DNA from: Aplectana chamaeleonis
Lineage: Eukaryota > Nematoda > Chromadorea > Rhabditida > Cosmocercidae
Assembly (NCBI GenBank): GCA_029168955.1
Contig: JAPDOI010001228.1
Location: 62,001 to 126,000, forward strand
DNA: 64,000 bases
Direction: 5' to 3'
Both the position numbers and the translations under genes were made by a program. The stretch's first letter is position 1; each line of letters begins with the position of its first letter. This document shows positions 36,470 to 48,618 of this stretch, in pieces. The notes beneath the pieces are model-generated. The model worked only from the letters and a program-made list of their open reading frames with translations, searched no databases and was not told the origin of the DNA.

Positions 36470-38886
36470 TCAGACTGCTTCTGTCGTTTATCCTGTGAAA
36501 TCTAAGTCATCCACTGTGAAAGAGATCTTGTACAGAGTTGTTCCATACTTGTTGAATACATGTTTTATCCTTATTTGTGCACTGAGAATCTTCACAGAAT
36601 CTGCTGACGATCAGAGAACTTTGGTGTTTTTCTACGAGGAAGTTTTAATACTTTATCCGCTCCATCATTGGTCACAGTTCCCTGACCTGTCATCTGCAGT
36701 CCCAGGATGTCCCGTAATGTCGAGTGCTAATCGAGTAATTCGACCCAATGGCTCGTAAATCCTCTCGGCTGTCAATGTCAACTGGCACCTGTGCAACACG
36801 TGTCAATTATGAAGACATATGCAGATATTCAACACCCTATTAATCATTTGGGACACCCAACTGGACCTTCCCACGCAATCCAGCCCACAGCCCTGATTTT
36901 CGACCGGATTGCGGAAAAATGACCTCTGCTAAAGCTGACCATGATGCATATTTGGGGTGTTTTCAAGAGTTTTATCCTGTTTTTGCAGCTATGCCTAGGT
37001 TGGTACGTTATTTGGACAGCGCAGGATAGTGCTGAGAGTCTTCAGGTTTTCCTCGAAATTTTCGCGTTCACGAATTCGAGCTTCTAGGATTGAGACTCAC
37101 CGAATTTCCCTGTAGCAAAATTAAAATTTGGCTACAGGGATGAATAACTTCATGCGAAAATGTAAACAAATGTCTTCAGTGGCTTTTATTCGAGGAAAAT
37201 GCTCCTAATAACCAATCCACAGAAGCAAAAGAGTGAAGAATGCATATATGTTTACTATTTATAAACAGAAGTTTTTCCATTGTTCCTTCAATTAATTTGA
37301 GTCCAATATCACTCGTTTCACTCTTTAGTTTTTTCAAAAAAAATTCTTTTTCTTCCAATTTTATTTTTTTATTCATTTATTTCTTGATTTTTTTCTTTAT
37401 TTCGAATAAGTTGATTTTTTTCTTTCATTTTATTTCTTCATTTATTTGTTTTATGAATCTGATATTTCATTTCAACTGTTTTTAATTTTTCTAAACATAA
37501 GAAGTTGTTCTCAAGTTTTCCTAATCACTGCCAGAGATTTCTTGTCCACATAGATTTTCGTTACCGAATTAAACTAGCCTTCTAAATCCAGTTGACCCGA
37601 CTTTTAGGCTGCAACTTTCACAATGCAAACTAATTCAATCGTTTAATTTGCTAAAACACTAACTTTTTTGTCAGAATCTGGCTTCAATTACAGCCCTAGG
37701 CCGATTTCCGCAGCTTTTTTCCACTTTTCCAGGTACAGTATCGATTATTGATTCCAGCGTATAGACGCTGATGACGTCATGAGCCAGCCAGTGACGTCAC
37801 AGATTTTCCCATCACGCCGAGTGTGACGTCATGTCTACCGTACACGTAAAACAGCCGAAAACATGTTGAGACCTGTCACAGTGCAATACACTACCATATC
37901 CCGGGGAAATCACGTTTTGACATGGAAAGCTTGTGGTACATATGTCAGTTCTAAAACCAATTCAGAAGTAGATCATGGATTTCCTTCGATTATTATTGAT
38001 TGAAACACGGACATTGGTTGCATCATTAGTCGGCCGGTGACGTCACAGATTTCGCAATGCGCGGAAAACTTTTTGTAATGTGTCAAAAATAGATATTACG
38101 ATCGCATTTCTGGAGAAACATGGGGACGTCCACATAATAATCACCATAAATTTTAGTAAATGTTAACTATTTTGTAAATGTTCGCATCTACAGGGTCTGG
38201 GACGAATGGAAATATGAGTTCACAGGAATCGATTTTTTGTGCGTAGAAAGTTGGGTGAAAAACACACAATAATGTGCGAAAATGAAGCTCCTGGAAAGCA
38301 GAAAAGTTCTGGAATTGCTTATGAATCTCTTCTTTCGGTTTGGCTTCCAAAAAATTCAGGGTTCGCTGCGCTATTCAGTGGATTTGGAAGGCACAGCTCC
38401 GCAAATAGGTGACCACGGACACTCAGTATCAGCATGCATACAGTTTTTCAGCCATTAAGAAAGCCTTTCCCCTTGGGGACTTTCAAAAGCTTCACATCTT
38501 CTAGGAGAGAGTCTGACGCTGGTGGGCGCGTGGCACCCAGCGGTGCGTCGATGACAATTACCAGGGAACCGATTCACATGACCGACTCTGAGAAATACTG
38601 CCGCTACTCTTCCGCTACTGCCCTGCGACTCCACTGCGATCCTGGACCGTCCCACGACTTCCCCCCGTGACCCTGGGCTCTTTCGCGACTCCTCCGTGGG
38701 TCAGACATTCGCATTTCTACCGCGACTCCTCCGGGACGAGGAGTCTCAGGGGAGTCGCGACAATATTTCTCACAGCATCCCGTGTGCTGCTGACCACATT
38801 TTTGCTAGGCGGAAAGTTGAAATGATTGATACATGTGTACCGTACAGCTGAGTTTGTAAATGAGAGTTTCGAGGACCAGAGGATGG
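36470..38886. other. Downstream region of the egl-1-like gene, no gene seen
   Basis: CACCTG (36786-36791) and CACGTG (36797-36802) E-boxes lie about 320 bp after the stop. 37370-37480 is T-rich. Four TGACGTCA words occur in 37772-38045. A short GC-rich inverted repeat around GGACGAGGAGTC lies near 38670-38760. Open frames are small and not convincing. Confidence 0.45.
37772..38045. promoter_or_regulatory. Cluster of four TGACGTCA (CRE-type) palindromes
   Basis: Perfect TGACGTCA at 37772, 37792, 37824 and 38038. Two are followed by the same CAGATTT continuation (37800 and 38046), so part of the cluster may be a diverged repeat instead of independent binding sites. CREB/bZIP proteins bind this word in animals; use here is unproven. 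Confidence 0.35.
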
Positions 38887-38894
38887 CTGTGTAG

Positions 38895-39384
38895 TATAGT
38901 TGTACACGAACGAAATTTTCGAAAAATTTTCGAAAGATTTTTCGAAATTTTTTTCCTTCGTTTTCGTTCGTTCGGAAATTCGTCGAACGAAATTTTTCTA
39001 GATTCCGTTCGTTCGAAATTTGGTCAAGCAAAAAATTTTCGATTTTCGTTCGTTCGAAATCCGATTTTTTGAAATTCGTTCTTTCGGAATACTTTCGAAC
39101 AAATTTCGAAAAAAAATTCGAAATTTCCGACAAATCTCGAAAAAAAAATTGAAATTTCGGACGAATTTCGAAAAAAAAAACGAAATTTTGAAACAAATCG
39201 AAATTTCTATTACCTTCGAAGTTCGTTCGTTCGACCTCCGAAATTTCGAAAGTTTTTCAAAATTCGTTCGTTCGAAATTTTTTCGAACAAAATTTTTTCA
39301 TTCTTCGTTCGTTCGAAAATATTTCGAACGAAAAAAGTTCGATTTTCGTTCGCTCGACATTTTTTCCGAAATTGTACAACTATA
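38895..39384. mobile_element. 490-bp hAT-like element with TTCGTTCG/TTTCGAAA interior
   Basis: Perfect 12-bp terminal inverted repeats TATAGTTGTACA, flanked by the 8-bp direct repeat CTGTGTAG (38887-38894 and 39385-39392), which fits the hAT preference nTnnnnAn. The whole interior is short words around TTCGTTCG, TTTCGAAA and their inverses, with no protein. The open frames crossing it are by-products of this composition. Confidence 0.85.
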
Positions 39385-39842
39385 CTGTGTAGACAGATTC
39401 ACTTTGAGCGGGCACTTTGAATAGATTTCGGATTGGTCAACTGAGAAGACTGAGCAAGGGTTCAATGAACAATTCACTTTTCAATAACTGTCCTGCAGAA
39501 GTGGAAGCCCATGTACGCATTATATCACTCCAACTACTGTCTCTGCAGTTCTTGCACCTGCTATTGAGTTTTGAGATTTCGGTGAATTTCGCAACTGAAA
39601 ATGTTGTGAGCTGCTAGCGATTGAAATGTCTTCCTTGTCACTTATTGTTAGATTATGCAATCAAATTACCTGTCACTGACTACTCTCATGTACAGTCTAA
39701 TTTTTTATCCTTTTATTTATAAATGCCGTCTGCTGAGATTCCTTGTTTTTCTTTCTCTTATTATTGCAACCTTTACTGATGTGCGTCCATCCTCTTCCAA
39801 TAGAAAGATGTTTCAGGCGGGGTTTCTTCAGACAATTATCTA

Positions 39843-40394
39843 CAGTTCACTATACTTGTTCCGAATCGAATAATCGGATGAATATCCGACTGTTTCAGTC
39901 GGATAAAAAAGTCGACTTTTCATTCGACAAGTCGAATATTTGAAAAAGTGCGATATCCGACTACAGTCGAAAAGTCGAATATTCGAAAAAGGGCGATATC
40001 CGACTACAGTCGAAAAGTCGAATATTCGAAAAGGGGCGATATCCGACTACAGTCAAAAAGTCGAATACTCGTAAAAGTGTGATATCCGACTACAGTCGAA
40101 AAGTCGAATATTCGAAAAAAAATTTCATCTGGAACAAGTATACAGTTCACCTCCGCACTGCCGTTCAGTCCGCAAAGTGCACGCTGATTGCGAAATCGTG
40201 CTGCGGAGCGGTTGCGAGCATCCTCAGACAAGGATGTGGGATCACCCGCGTGCTTTTCGCCTTTGGTGCCCGGGTGATCCTACCGCCCGGGTGATCCCAC
40301 ATCCCTGTCTGAGGATACTCGCAACCGCGCCGCGGCACGATTTCGCAATCAGCGCGCACTTTGCGGACTGAACGGCAGTGCGAAAAGTGAACTG
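39843..40394. mobile_element. Palindromic TA-flanked element, interrupted 8 bp from its left end
   Basis: The right end is GTGAACTG followed by TA (40395-40396). The left end CAGTTCAC now occurs twice, at 39843 after TA (39841-39842) and at 40143, because a hAT-like element lies between. Without the insert the element is 252 bp with arms of about 108 bp, roughly 90% matched, around a CCCGGGTGATCC centre. Both strands therefore encode nearly the same open peptide near 40170-40370, which is not a gene. Confidence 0.8.
39851..40142. mobile_element. 292-bp hAT-like element with 43-bp internal tandem repeats
   Basis: Inverted ends are TATACTTGTTCC (12 bp, perfect). The flanks are the 8-bp repeat CAGTTCAC (39843-39850 and 40143-40150). 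The interior carries about four 43-bp repeats built on CGATATCCGACTACAGTCG and GTCGAATATTCGA, with GATATCC at about 39952, 39995, 40038 and 40081. No protein is encoded. Confidence 0.85.
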
Positions 40395-40396
40395 TA

Positions 40397-41471
40397 TGTA
40401 ACTTATGACAGCACCAAGCAAATAGCTGAGGTAATCTTGCGAAAGAGAATCAAAATACTGGGCTTGAAACTTCTACCTCACCGGACAAAGTTTCAGGTTT
40501 GACGTTGTTTGCCAAACGTTCCAAATTATACAGCACCCTGGTCAAACAAAAAGTAGAAAACCACCGACCAAATAAGTGCCAGATTCAAAGCCTATGGCCT
40601 ATGAAGCTACCTAGGAAGGCCAAAGAGGTTCAAAGGGCAGATCTATTTCTGAATTTTGCTTCAACCCACACCAAAATAGGTGTAAAGGAGGGGGAATTCG
40701 AAAAAAAAAGTTATAGGCGAGAAAAAATGAAAAAAGGGTTTTTTGATCAGTTTTTTTCTCGAAAGCTGAGGGTGTTGTTGAGCCCATTCGCTATTATTCT
40801 CTACTTATTGGGGAAAGAAAATGCTGGGTGTCCGCCCGCCCCGGTTAACGAGATCTCTAAAGAGGCTTGCCGTGCCGTCGCTTATTTAACTCTTAAAGCA
40901 GTTGCTGACTACTTTGAGAGAGAACTAACCACTTTAAAAGTAAATAAAAGAAGTCCAAACAAGCGTTTACAAAAGTCCCGCTAAACGGGGGCGGACGAAC
41001 ACCAACCAATCAGCCATTCTGACATGTGTCTGTGCGTCTTTCCTTTGGCTTTTCACTATCATAACTTCAATTGCATGGTCGTCATATCTATGTACCTACT
41101 CATGAAAAAAACCCAAGAATCGTTTTCATCCGAGGATACTTCTGTTCCCCCCCCACCTTATAGGTGTTCAGAAGATTTATTGCAGAAGGCTGCAAAAATC
41201 AGAAGTATAGCTCTCAAAAGCTCAGAAAGACTTGTGGACAAAAGAAAAAAAACGGAAACTTTGTGGTTTCAGAACAAGAAGAAGAAGTTCTGCAACAATA
41301 AGGTTCTTTTTTCCACAGGTTATTTGGAAACTTTTGAGAGTCAGACGTATGACTTTTGAAGATTTTTGCACCTTTTTTGCATCTTGTGAACCTTTTTATT
41401 CTCGAGCCCTGAATCTAAACCTCAACTTAGCAACCATATCCAGCGCGCCGATAGCAGCTGCCTTCATACAA
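40397..41471. other. Intergenic, one doubtful open frame
   Basis: An open stretch up to 40984 has its first ATG near 40601 and is rich in K, E and F with AAAA and GAAAAA runs. I do not recognise it and find no splice context, so it is not called a gene. Nothing else stands out. Confidence 0.35.
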
Positions 41472-41926
41472 TTTTTGCAAAAAAAGGCGTTTTTTGACGT
41501 TTTTTGCGCTCTCAAACCGCCGCATCGCCATAACTTGATTCAAAGTGGTCAAATCTCAACTCTGAAGTCATTTTTAGATTGTTTCCATTTAGTCCTATAC
41601 GAATGTGTTAAAAAATCATAGATCTAACTCCAGAAGTCTATCGAAAAATGATTATTTGTACCACAAAATCCCTCATTATGAACTGATCAGATGGTCATGA
41701 TAGCAGAAATCTGTTCTGTTTTGTCCTGTGGTTGATGTGAATTTCAGAAGGAAATACACATTTTTGAGCGAGTTACAGGGGCTTTCTACTCCTGCCATTA
41801 CAATCGCCTCCCATAGAGGAACACGAAAACTTCCTGAAAAACTCATTTGGTAATATTTGAAAGGAGTTATGGCGATGCGGCGCTTTGTGAGCTCAAAAAA
41901 CGCCGCAAAACGCAGTTTTTGCAAAG
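41472..41926. mobile_element. Miniature element with GCGCT..GCCGCATCGCCATAACT ends, copy 1
   Basis: The left part reads TTTTTTGCGCTCTCAAACC then GCCGCATCGCCATAACTT; the right part is its inverse, with AGTTATGGCGATGCGGCGC near 41865. The two ends match imperfectly but at length. The interior, including ATGATTATTTGTACCACA near 41648, reappears diverged in 57636-58820. Exact borders and target duplication are uncertain; similarity may extend about 40 bp further on each side. Confidence 0.6.
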
Positions 41927-44411
41927 AAACATGCGCGGTGCTGTACTTCAAATTTAACAGTTGTTGGAAAACCGAAAAGCATCTTCCAGATACCATCCCA
42001 TGACTCTGGGTGGTTGTAAAACCCGGCGATTCCTACAGAAGTGTTTATTTCTAAAGTCAACCACGACGTAGAATTGAAACATGTTAGCCCTAGAGCCGCG
42101 TACACTTACCCTGGACGAAGGTGTAGGTGTTTCGAAGCTTCGCGATAAGGTAAGCGTGGGAAGCTTTTTTCTCTTGGAATTTTTCAGGGTGCTCAGGGAA
42201 AATATTTCGGATTTATGTAGCTCAAAACTTTTTTATGGCGTTATTGAAAATCTGGAATCTGTCCGTTTGTCGTTGACCTGAGGTTTACTTTGGAGACACC
42301 ATTTATGTAGATGGCTCCATCAGACTTGGTACTTTAAAATCGGCAAATAGACCTAAAATTCGTGTTCGACATTCCAAATACATAGCCCACCCCTCTCCAG
42401 AAATCTTACTGGTCTACTTATCCCAGAACTCCAATTGTTGCGTTCATCTAAATAAAAAACACTTATTGAGGAAAGCACCTAGAACTTCGTTCAGTGTACA
42501 TAAACGTAGGCAGCTCTGGAGGGCATATGTACCTGACTCTGCATTCAAAATGGATCTATACATTTCTATTGGAAAGGCTAACCTTTTAAAAAAAGACTTT
42601 ATTTGTTCTAAAACTGACTTCAGGTGCTCATGACTCCTATAACGCAACATTCGAAAAGATGAAATGCATTTATCCCTCCAACTTCCTAAATGACAATCCT
42701 CCCTCGGAAAACCCCTTGAGATTACACATGTCCTTCCGTTCAAGCTTAATCCCAGCATGTTTAGATGCTTATGATATTTAATTACTGATGTTCATGATCA
42801 TTAACCGCCTCTTAATTAGCGTATTATGACTGACCCAACAAGCGGATAAGAAAATCTGGCAACAGGTGCGTTCCGCGGCTGGTGGGTTGCGCCCACCCCC
42901 ACCGCAATACGGTCACGCTACGGTATAGATTAGGTGTTCTTAGGGAGTTGCGTCATTTCAGATGGGTGCTAATTACCGCGTTAAACAATGAAACTTGCCC
43001 TGCCACACAGCGGTAGGCCACTAATTGACAGCTATCTGATGCTCAACCAGAGTTCGAGAGAATCTAATTGAGGCTCACTCACGACGGCTATTGTTCGTGG
43101 CAACATATTGTTCTACACTCATCTTTTGATGACCTTTGATTGATCAAAAAGAGAATTGGGACAGTTTCACAAAAATCTGAAAAAAGGTTTATTAAACGGT
43201 AGCTTTTTTGTGTTCTTCTGAACCCAATCCCAGTTATCCTACCCTAATTCCTCCGAACAATAGGCATCTAGTCAAGTGGATCAGGCCCAGCTTGAGACTG
43301 CTTGCTGGAGGTGCAGGTGGCAGTTGGCAATTAGCCAGGAAGTGTGCGGAGTGCAATCATTGTGTAAATAAGCAGAGCTAATATTGGGATTTGTTGCCTG
43401 GCTGATTGCATTGCCTGAGATTCTCTACTCTAGGTCATTAGCACGACCCACTATATTTGGTCTAGGAGATGCGCGAGTTGGGTGCAGCTCACTGGTTGAG
43501 ATTAGCCCTTCGCCATGGCATACATATCTCATGCATGTCCTTAATAGACATCATAATATTGTGTCAGTAAGCAAAGGCCGGACCGCTGTGAAGGTCAATC
43601 GAGCTCCATCCGAAAGCAAGACGAGAGCCTCTGCTGTTCTCCGTGTCCACTCGAGCAACAGTTACTCACCCGACACTGCAGATGTCGCTATTATAACGAC
43701 ATCATAATAGACAGTATGCTAGCGTAATACGTACTTCCTTTGTCGCTCATTGTGCGAAATTGATGAACGAAGTGGTCAGAGCAGGGATAGCTGGCTGGTC
43801 CGGAAGCTTTAATCGTCAAGCCGTCCAATCGCGAAAAGACGCACCTACAATTGGACCCTCCTAAAAGCTGCCTACAAACTCACGGATTAAAAAGAACTTA
43901 TTGAACATCAGGATCAGAGATTCGCCTATGATAAGATTCGTTTGAAAACTCTCATTAGCCCATGGTCAATGTTGGGCATCAGATGCACAAATATACCGTT
44001 GTAATGAAGTCCGCGTATAGAACCGTTTTTGTTGTCTTCTTCAATCGCATGTTCGAACCGAATCAAGATTTTGAGGCCTCATTAATCAGTATCCATAACA
44101 TTATAGTAACTTGAAAACCGCTCCGTGTTCTTAACACTTAGGAGACCGCGCGTTCCACGGCTAGCCCCCGCAGCGGACAGGCACGCTCCACGGCCAATCA
44201 TTTCAGTGAGTTTTTAAACTGATTTTTTGCTGTAATTGCCTATGTCAAAAGGAGATATATGGCGCTTAATATCTGCATACCATTTATGGAAGTTGTATGA
44301 AGCATAGATATAAAAGCAATAATTGGAAGGAGTCCGTTTTTCTTGAAGTAAAACGAAAAATCGAGTTTTTAGCGTGGGTGCGCAGTGTGGACACGCGGTT
44401 TATCAAGTGTG
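41927..44411. other. Intergenic, no gene seen
   Basis: Non-repetitive by eye from 42290 to 44140. A short open frame at 43384-43707 has no recognisable feature. Single-copy AT-rich stretches such as 42770-43080 could hold regulatory DNA, but I see no specific signal. Confidence 0.4.
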
Positions 44412-44414
44412 AAA

Positions 44415-44886
44415 GGCACAGTCCAACTTCAGAATCGTTTAGCTGTTTTACTGCCTATCTTCAAAACGGTCCCACGCTGATTACAATGGTGTTTCTAGAA
44501 TCGTACAAGACCCTCTAGGAACGGAGTTATGACCCCTTGAAAATTGAACTACGGAAGCATGGTGGACGAGTTGCCCGATGCTTGTAACGTCCGTCATTTG
44601 CAACCGATGTATGCGAGCCCATCTGAACAAAGAGAAAAGTTGAGAACGAAGGGAAGAACGGGGCTACTGATCGAAAAGCATCGTTTATGTCGCCACTGTT
44701 GTGCTCGAAAGATCGGAATAGGGGCGTGCCAATGTGGCTTCCTGATGTGGGCGCCTCACGGTGGCTTCCTCCTATATCTCGCTTACTCAGAGGAATTGAT
44801 AGCTCGCACTTGGAAGCTATATGCGGCGAGTCTACTTCACATTTATGTGGGAAACTCAGATTTCGGCCCTGAGCTTGGAGTGTGCC
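44415..44886 (+). mobile_element. 475-bp GGCACAG miniature element, copy A
   Basis: It runs from GGCACAGTCCAACTTCAG to CTTGGAGTGTGCC, with TTTAAA after it (44887-44892). It is collinear with the copy at 45209-45683 and, inverted, with 30880-31354. The open frames inside are shared among copies. Confidence 0.83.
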
Positions 44887-44892
44887 TTTAAA

Positions 44893-45202
44893 GGCCGTCT
44901 TCACGAAAAAAGTCGTTACTGTTTTCTGCCTATCTTTAAAACGGTCTCATGCTGATTTCAATGATGTCCCTGAAATCGTACAAGAACCCCAGGAAGCGGA
45001 GTTATGCCCCCCTCAAAATTCAGCAAGGGAAGCATTGTGGACGAGTTTTCCGAGGCTTGTAACTCCCGTTTTTCTGCAGCCGATGTGTGCGAGATGACCT
45101 GAGTAAAGAAAGAAGTTGAGAATGAAGGATTACGTGCCATTTTTCGTAGGATAGAGCCGCAACCCCTACATTTTTGCGTACTGAGACCACAGCCCTAATT
45201 TT
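44893..45202 (+). mobile_element. Fragment of the GGCACAG element behind a different end
   Basis: It begins GGCCGTCTTCACG directly after TTTAAA, then from about 44920 continues with sequence matching the front half of copy A (ACTGTTTTCTGCCTATC, GTACAAGAACCCC, GTGGACGAGTTTTCCG) to about 45130. No right end of its own is seen. It looks chimeric or deleted. Confidence 0.55.
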
Positions 45203-45208
45203 TTTAAA

Positions 45209-45683
45209 GGCACAGTCCAACCCCAGAATCGTTTTTCTGATTTTCTGTCTATCCTGAAAACGGTCACAAGCTGATTCCAATGATGTCCCTGGAGTCGTAC
45301 AAGACCCCGTAAGAACGAAGTTATGGCCCCTCAAAGATTGAGCTACGTAAGCATGGTGGACGAGTTGTCCGACGCTTGTAATTTCCTTCATTTGCAACCG
45401 ATGTATACGAGCCGGCCTGAGCAAAGAGAGAAGTTGAGAATGAAGGGATGAACGGGGCTATTTAAAAAAATTCATCGCTCATCTCGCCACTGTTGAGCTC
45501 GAAAGATCGTAAAAGGGGCGTGCCAAAGTGGCTTCCGGATGTGGGCTCCCCAGGGTGGCTTCCTCCTATATCTCGCTTATTCGGAGGAATCGAGAGCTCG
45601 CACTTGGCAGGTGTCATAGGTTGTCGGTCTTCTTCAAAATTATGTGGAAATCTCAGATTTAGTCCCTGAGCTTGGACTGTGCC
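45209..45683 (+). mobile_element. 475-bp GGCACAG miniature element, copy B
   Basis: Starts GGCACAGTCCAACCCCAG after TTTAAA (45203-45208), ends GAGCTTGGACTGTGCC before TTTAAG. Its body length equals the inverted copy at 30880-31354 exactly. Confidence 0.85.
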
Positions 45684-45689
45684 TTTAAG

Positions 45690-48612
45690 GCGCAGAGCCA
45701 TTTCCAACTCCGCAAACTCTGCTTCACCAAACACTAAAATGGGGGGAATTCGAATCGTATCCAGAGTTCCATTCCCTGAAAATTGAAAATTCTGCTAAGC
45801 TTTTCCGCTAAACTCCTCAAAGTTCGTGAGTCCATTTACACAGAAACAAACCCTAGTAATTTTCCACAGCGTCTTACAAGACAGTGTTTTGACAGCTCCA
45901 GATAAGAGACAATACATGAATATTTCGTGCTCGAATTTTCTTGAATGCCTTTCTGGGGGATTCCAAAAAAAGAACGTTTTCAAAGCTCTCCGAAGAAAAA
46001 AGATGTATGCAAAAGGCTATTTTTAAGAAGTTGAGAAATTTTGTTTCGGATTTAGGCCAAATCTTTTCTACTTTCTCATTTGAGTTATTAAAACTACCAA
46101 GAGCTTCTGTGGCGTAGCATAAGGTCAAGAAAACGCCTAATTTTGTTGTTATGTACAGTAGAGCTGGCAAGGGTTTCTCAGGTTTCATCGGTCTGCGTTT
46201 GATGTGGAGCTTCTCCCTAGCGGATCGAAATAGGATAATTACAGGAGCTGGCTGTTCCAAATGGCCATAATCGGCGCAAATCAACGAAATTGTGTGTGTC
46301 ATCCGCGTCTTTGATCTTTTAACAAGCCGCTCATAATAGTGTTGTCATAAAATGTTAGCACTACACACAATAGCAGAAGTAAAAACCTCTGTCCTAATCG
46401 AAACAACTATTTTGAAAAGTCGAAAACAACTTTTGATCATATCCGTCCTTCCACCTCTTCCCTTGAAATTCTTCTACAACCTGCCTTGTCTTCAGGCAAA
46501 CAGCAAAGGATCTCAAGTCGGGCACTACAGGCGTCGAAAAAGCCATCTGCACCTGAAGCAGAGAAAAAGAAAAAATACAGCTGCATTTGTAGATAAAAGG
46601 GCCGAAAAGGTAAAAGCTGAAACTTGGTATTGGGCTTTCCTGTTGGCCGCTTTGTAGAGGAGGAAGAATCTCTTACGTAAGCAGGAACAGTTTTGCATGG
46701 AACGGCACCTTACTAAATTGGAACTTAATCTCTTCAGAGTGTTTCTTAAACTAAAATAATGTCGGGATAACCACAGAGCATCCAACTGCGCCACTAACTC
46801 CACTAATGAGTGAGTCGACAAAATGGAAAATTGGTAAAAGAACTTCCGCGTGATGTCCACTACTTCGGACTGAATTTTATTTCCGTCGATCGCGTGCGGG
46901 AGCTCGCGTATGCTGCACCTCCTTTTGACTCACACTTTCTCGATGTTTTCCCCTCTCTTCGCACGCGCACACGGAGGAAAATAGAAACTTTGGCTTCTAA
47001 ATAGGGGATGGGTGAATTTAAGTTTTTTTTAACAAAGCTAGAGACGGCGTAATGGAATTCAGTCACAGAAGCCATCCTACAGAAGATCCGAAGTATCACC
47101 TGCCAGAAATGTTCCTTTTTTATATCAAGAAAGTCTCCTTATTTGGAAGGCTTTGGCTTCCTTTGTTATGTTCCCAACTGAAGTTTTATTGCCAGGGGGG
47201 AAAGGTGCTGATTATTTCAAGTTATGTGGATTACTGTTTAGCGGGTTACTTTGCTATGTACACAGCTGAGAACACCGTTGCACAGGTGTCAATCCGTGTC
47301 GACAGCTGGGCATTGGATCAAATTTCACCAACTCGAACAATCTATGTACGTGGCTACATAATCGGAGTGATCCAGGCTCAAAAACAGATAGTAAACTATT
47401 TGTCTCTTTGATGGGTTCATGGCCTGTTTTTGGTAACCAAAACCAACAAAGCGAAGGGATGAAAAAAAAGAGTCCTGGGAAATTTTTGTTTGATGTGATT
47501 TCAATAATTTTGACTTCATTCGTAATCAGTCATTTTGTTACCACAAATTTAGTTTTGATTGCATACAGGGGGCCAAACAGGCAAGGCCATCATTTCCTCC
47601 AAAGTTGAGCAGCTTTTCACAATTTTTCCCTGTAGATTTTCGACGGAAGCAAATTTTTCTGTTAACGCCATTATGAACCATCAGCTTTGGGGTTTCGATT
47701 GCCATTATGAGATTTGTGAAATTCCCGCTCTCTCAAATTTAAAACTTTTTCATTCTTCGTAGGACGATACCTGCAGAATATGACATGCTCAAAAGAAGCG
47801 CCGTAGTCCTTTTACTCCACGAAAATTGAAAATCTGAAAACATTTACCCAATCCCTCTCGTGTTTTGTCATCAAGAGTCTTTCTTTCACTGTAAGTTCTT
47901 TCGAAATATCTTGTGGGCAAGAGGCCGCCCTTACTTATTGGTTATGCATAAAATACCTAATTTGGATGACTTTCCAGTTTGCCGATTTTGCTTCGGAATG
48001 ATTATCCGATTGCGATTCCGCTAATGATAAAAATAAGGCACCGTTCTTATAGAAGCGAAAATCCTCTCCGCAATTGCGGACAACCGCTGCTGCAGCACGA
48101 TAACAATCGTGTTGGGACCACGCTCGTGCTGTAACAGCGATTCTCTGCAGTTGCAGGAAAGAAATTTCTTCCGATAAGGATAGTAGTGAAACGACGAGGC
48201 AGAAAATTGAGCTTCTGGCTTCTTGATCCTTATCAAGCCCTACATTTCATTTAGTTCGTAGTCAGTTTTTGCGAAAACAAATGTGTGCTCCGAATCTCGT
48301 ACAACCATCTTCTTCTATTGCTCCACTTCTGAACGAAAAAAATTAGAGTTATTTGGTCAACTTTATGAGGATTCCTATAATAGACAAATACGACTAGGGC
48401 ACATCTTTCAAGCGAGGTCATTTCCTGCGAGAATCATCTTTCAGAAAAATTCTACACACAGATTTTGAAGGGGTGAAAATCTCACAAGTCTCATAAGGCC
48501 AATCGGTTCTACTATAATGACATTTTGATTTCGGAAAAGTTCTTTCCCTCAAAGATCAACACAGAAAAATTGTTGAAATAGGGCCTTGGTTATCTTGCTT
48601 CTTCCATCCATC
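45690..48612. other. Intergenic, no supported gene
   Basis: Several open frames of 60-140 residues occur on both strands, but none shows a domain or a pair of splice partners. A possible isolated exon at 46496 is listed separately. A small imperfect foldback with GCTGCTGCAGCACGA arms lies near 48070-48160. Confidence 0.4.
46496..46609 (+). other. Possible isolated exon, 38 basic residues
   Basis: An acceptor CTTGTCTTCAG ends at 46495 and a donor GTAAAAG begins at 46610. The 114 bp between are open in phase 0 and read very basic (RRRK, KQRKRK). No partner exon was found on either side, so it may be chance. Confidence 0.15.
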
Positions 48613-48618
48613 CTTAAA

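Noticed and set aside
40499..40984. Open stretch of about 160 codons
   Set aside because: The first ATG is about 100 bp in, composition is dominated by K, E and F from A/T runs, and no family or splice partner is visible.
45874..46302. Minus-strand open frame of 142 codons
   Set aside because: It has no domain and no partner exon, and its long AT-rich run is like other spurious frames here.
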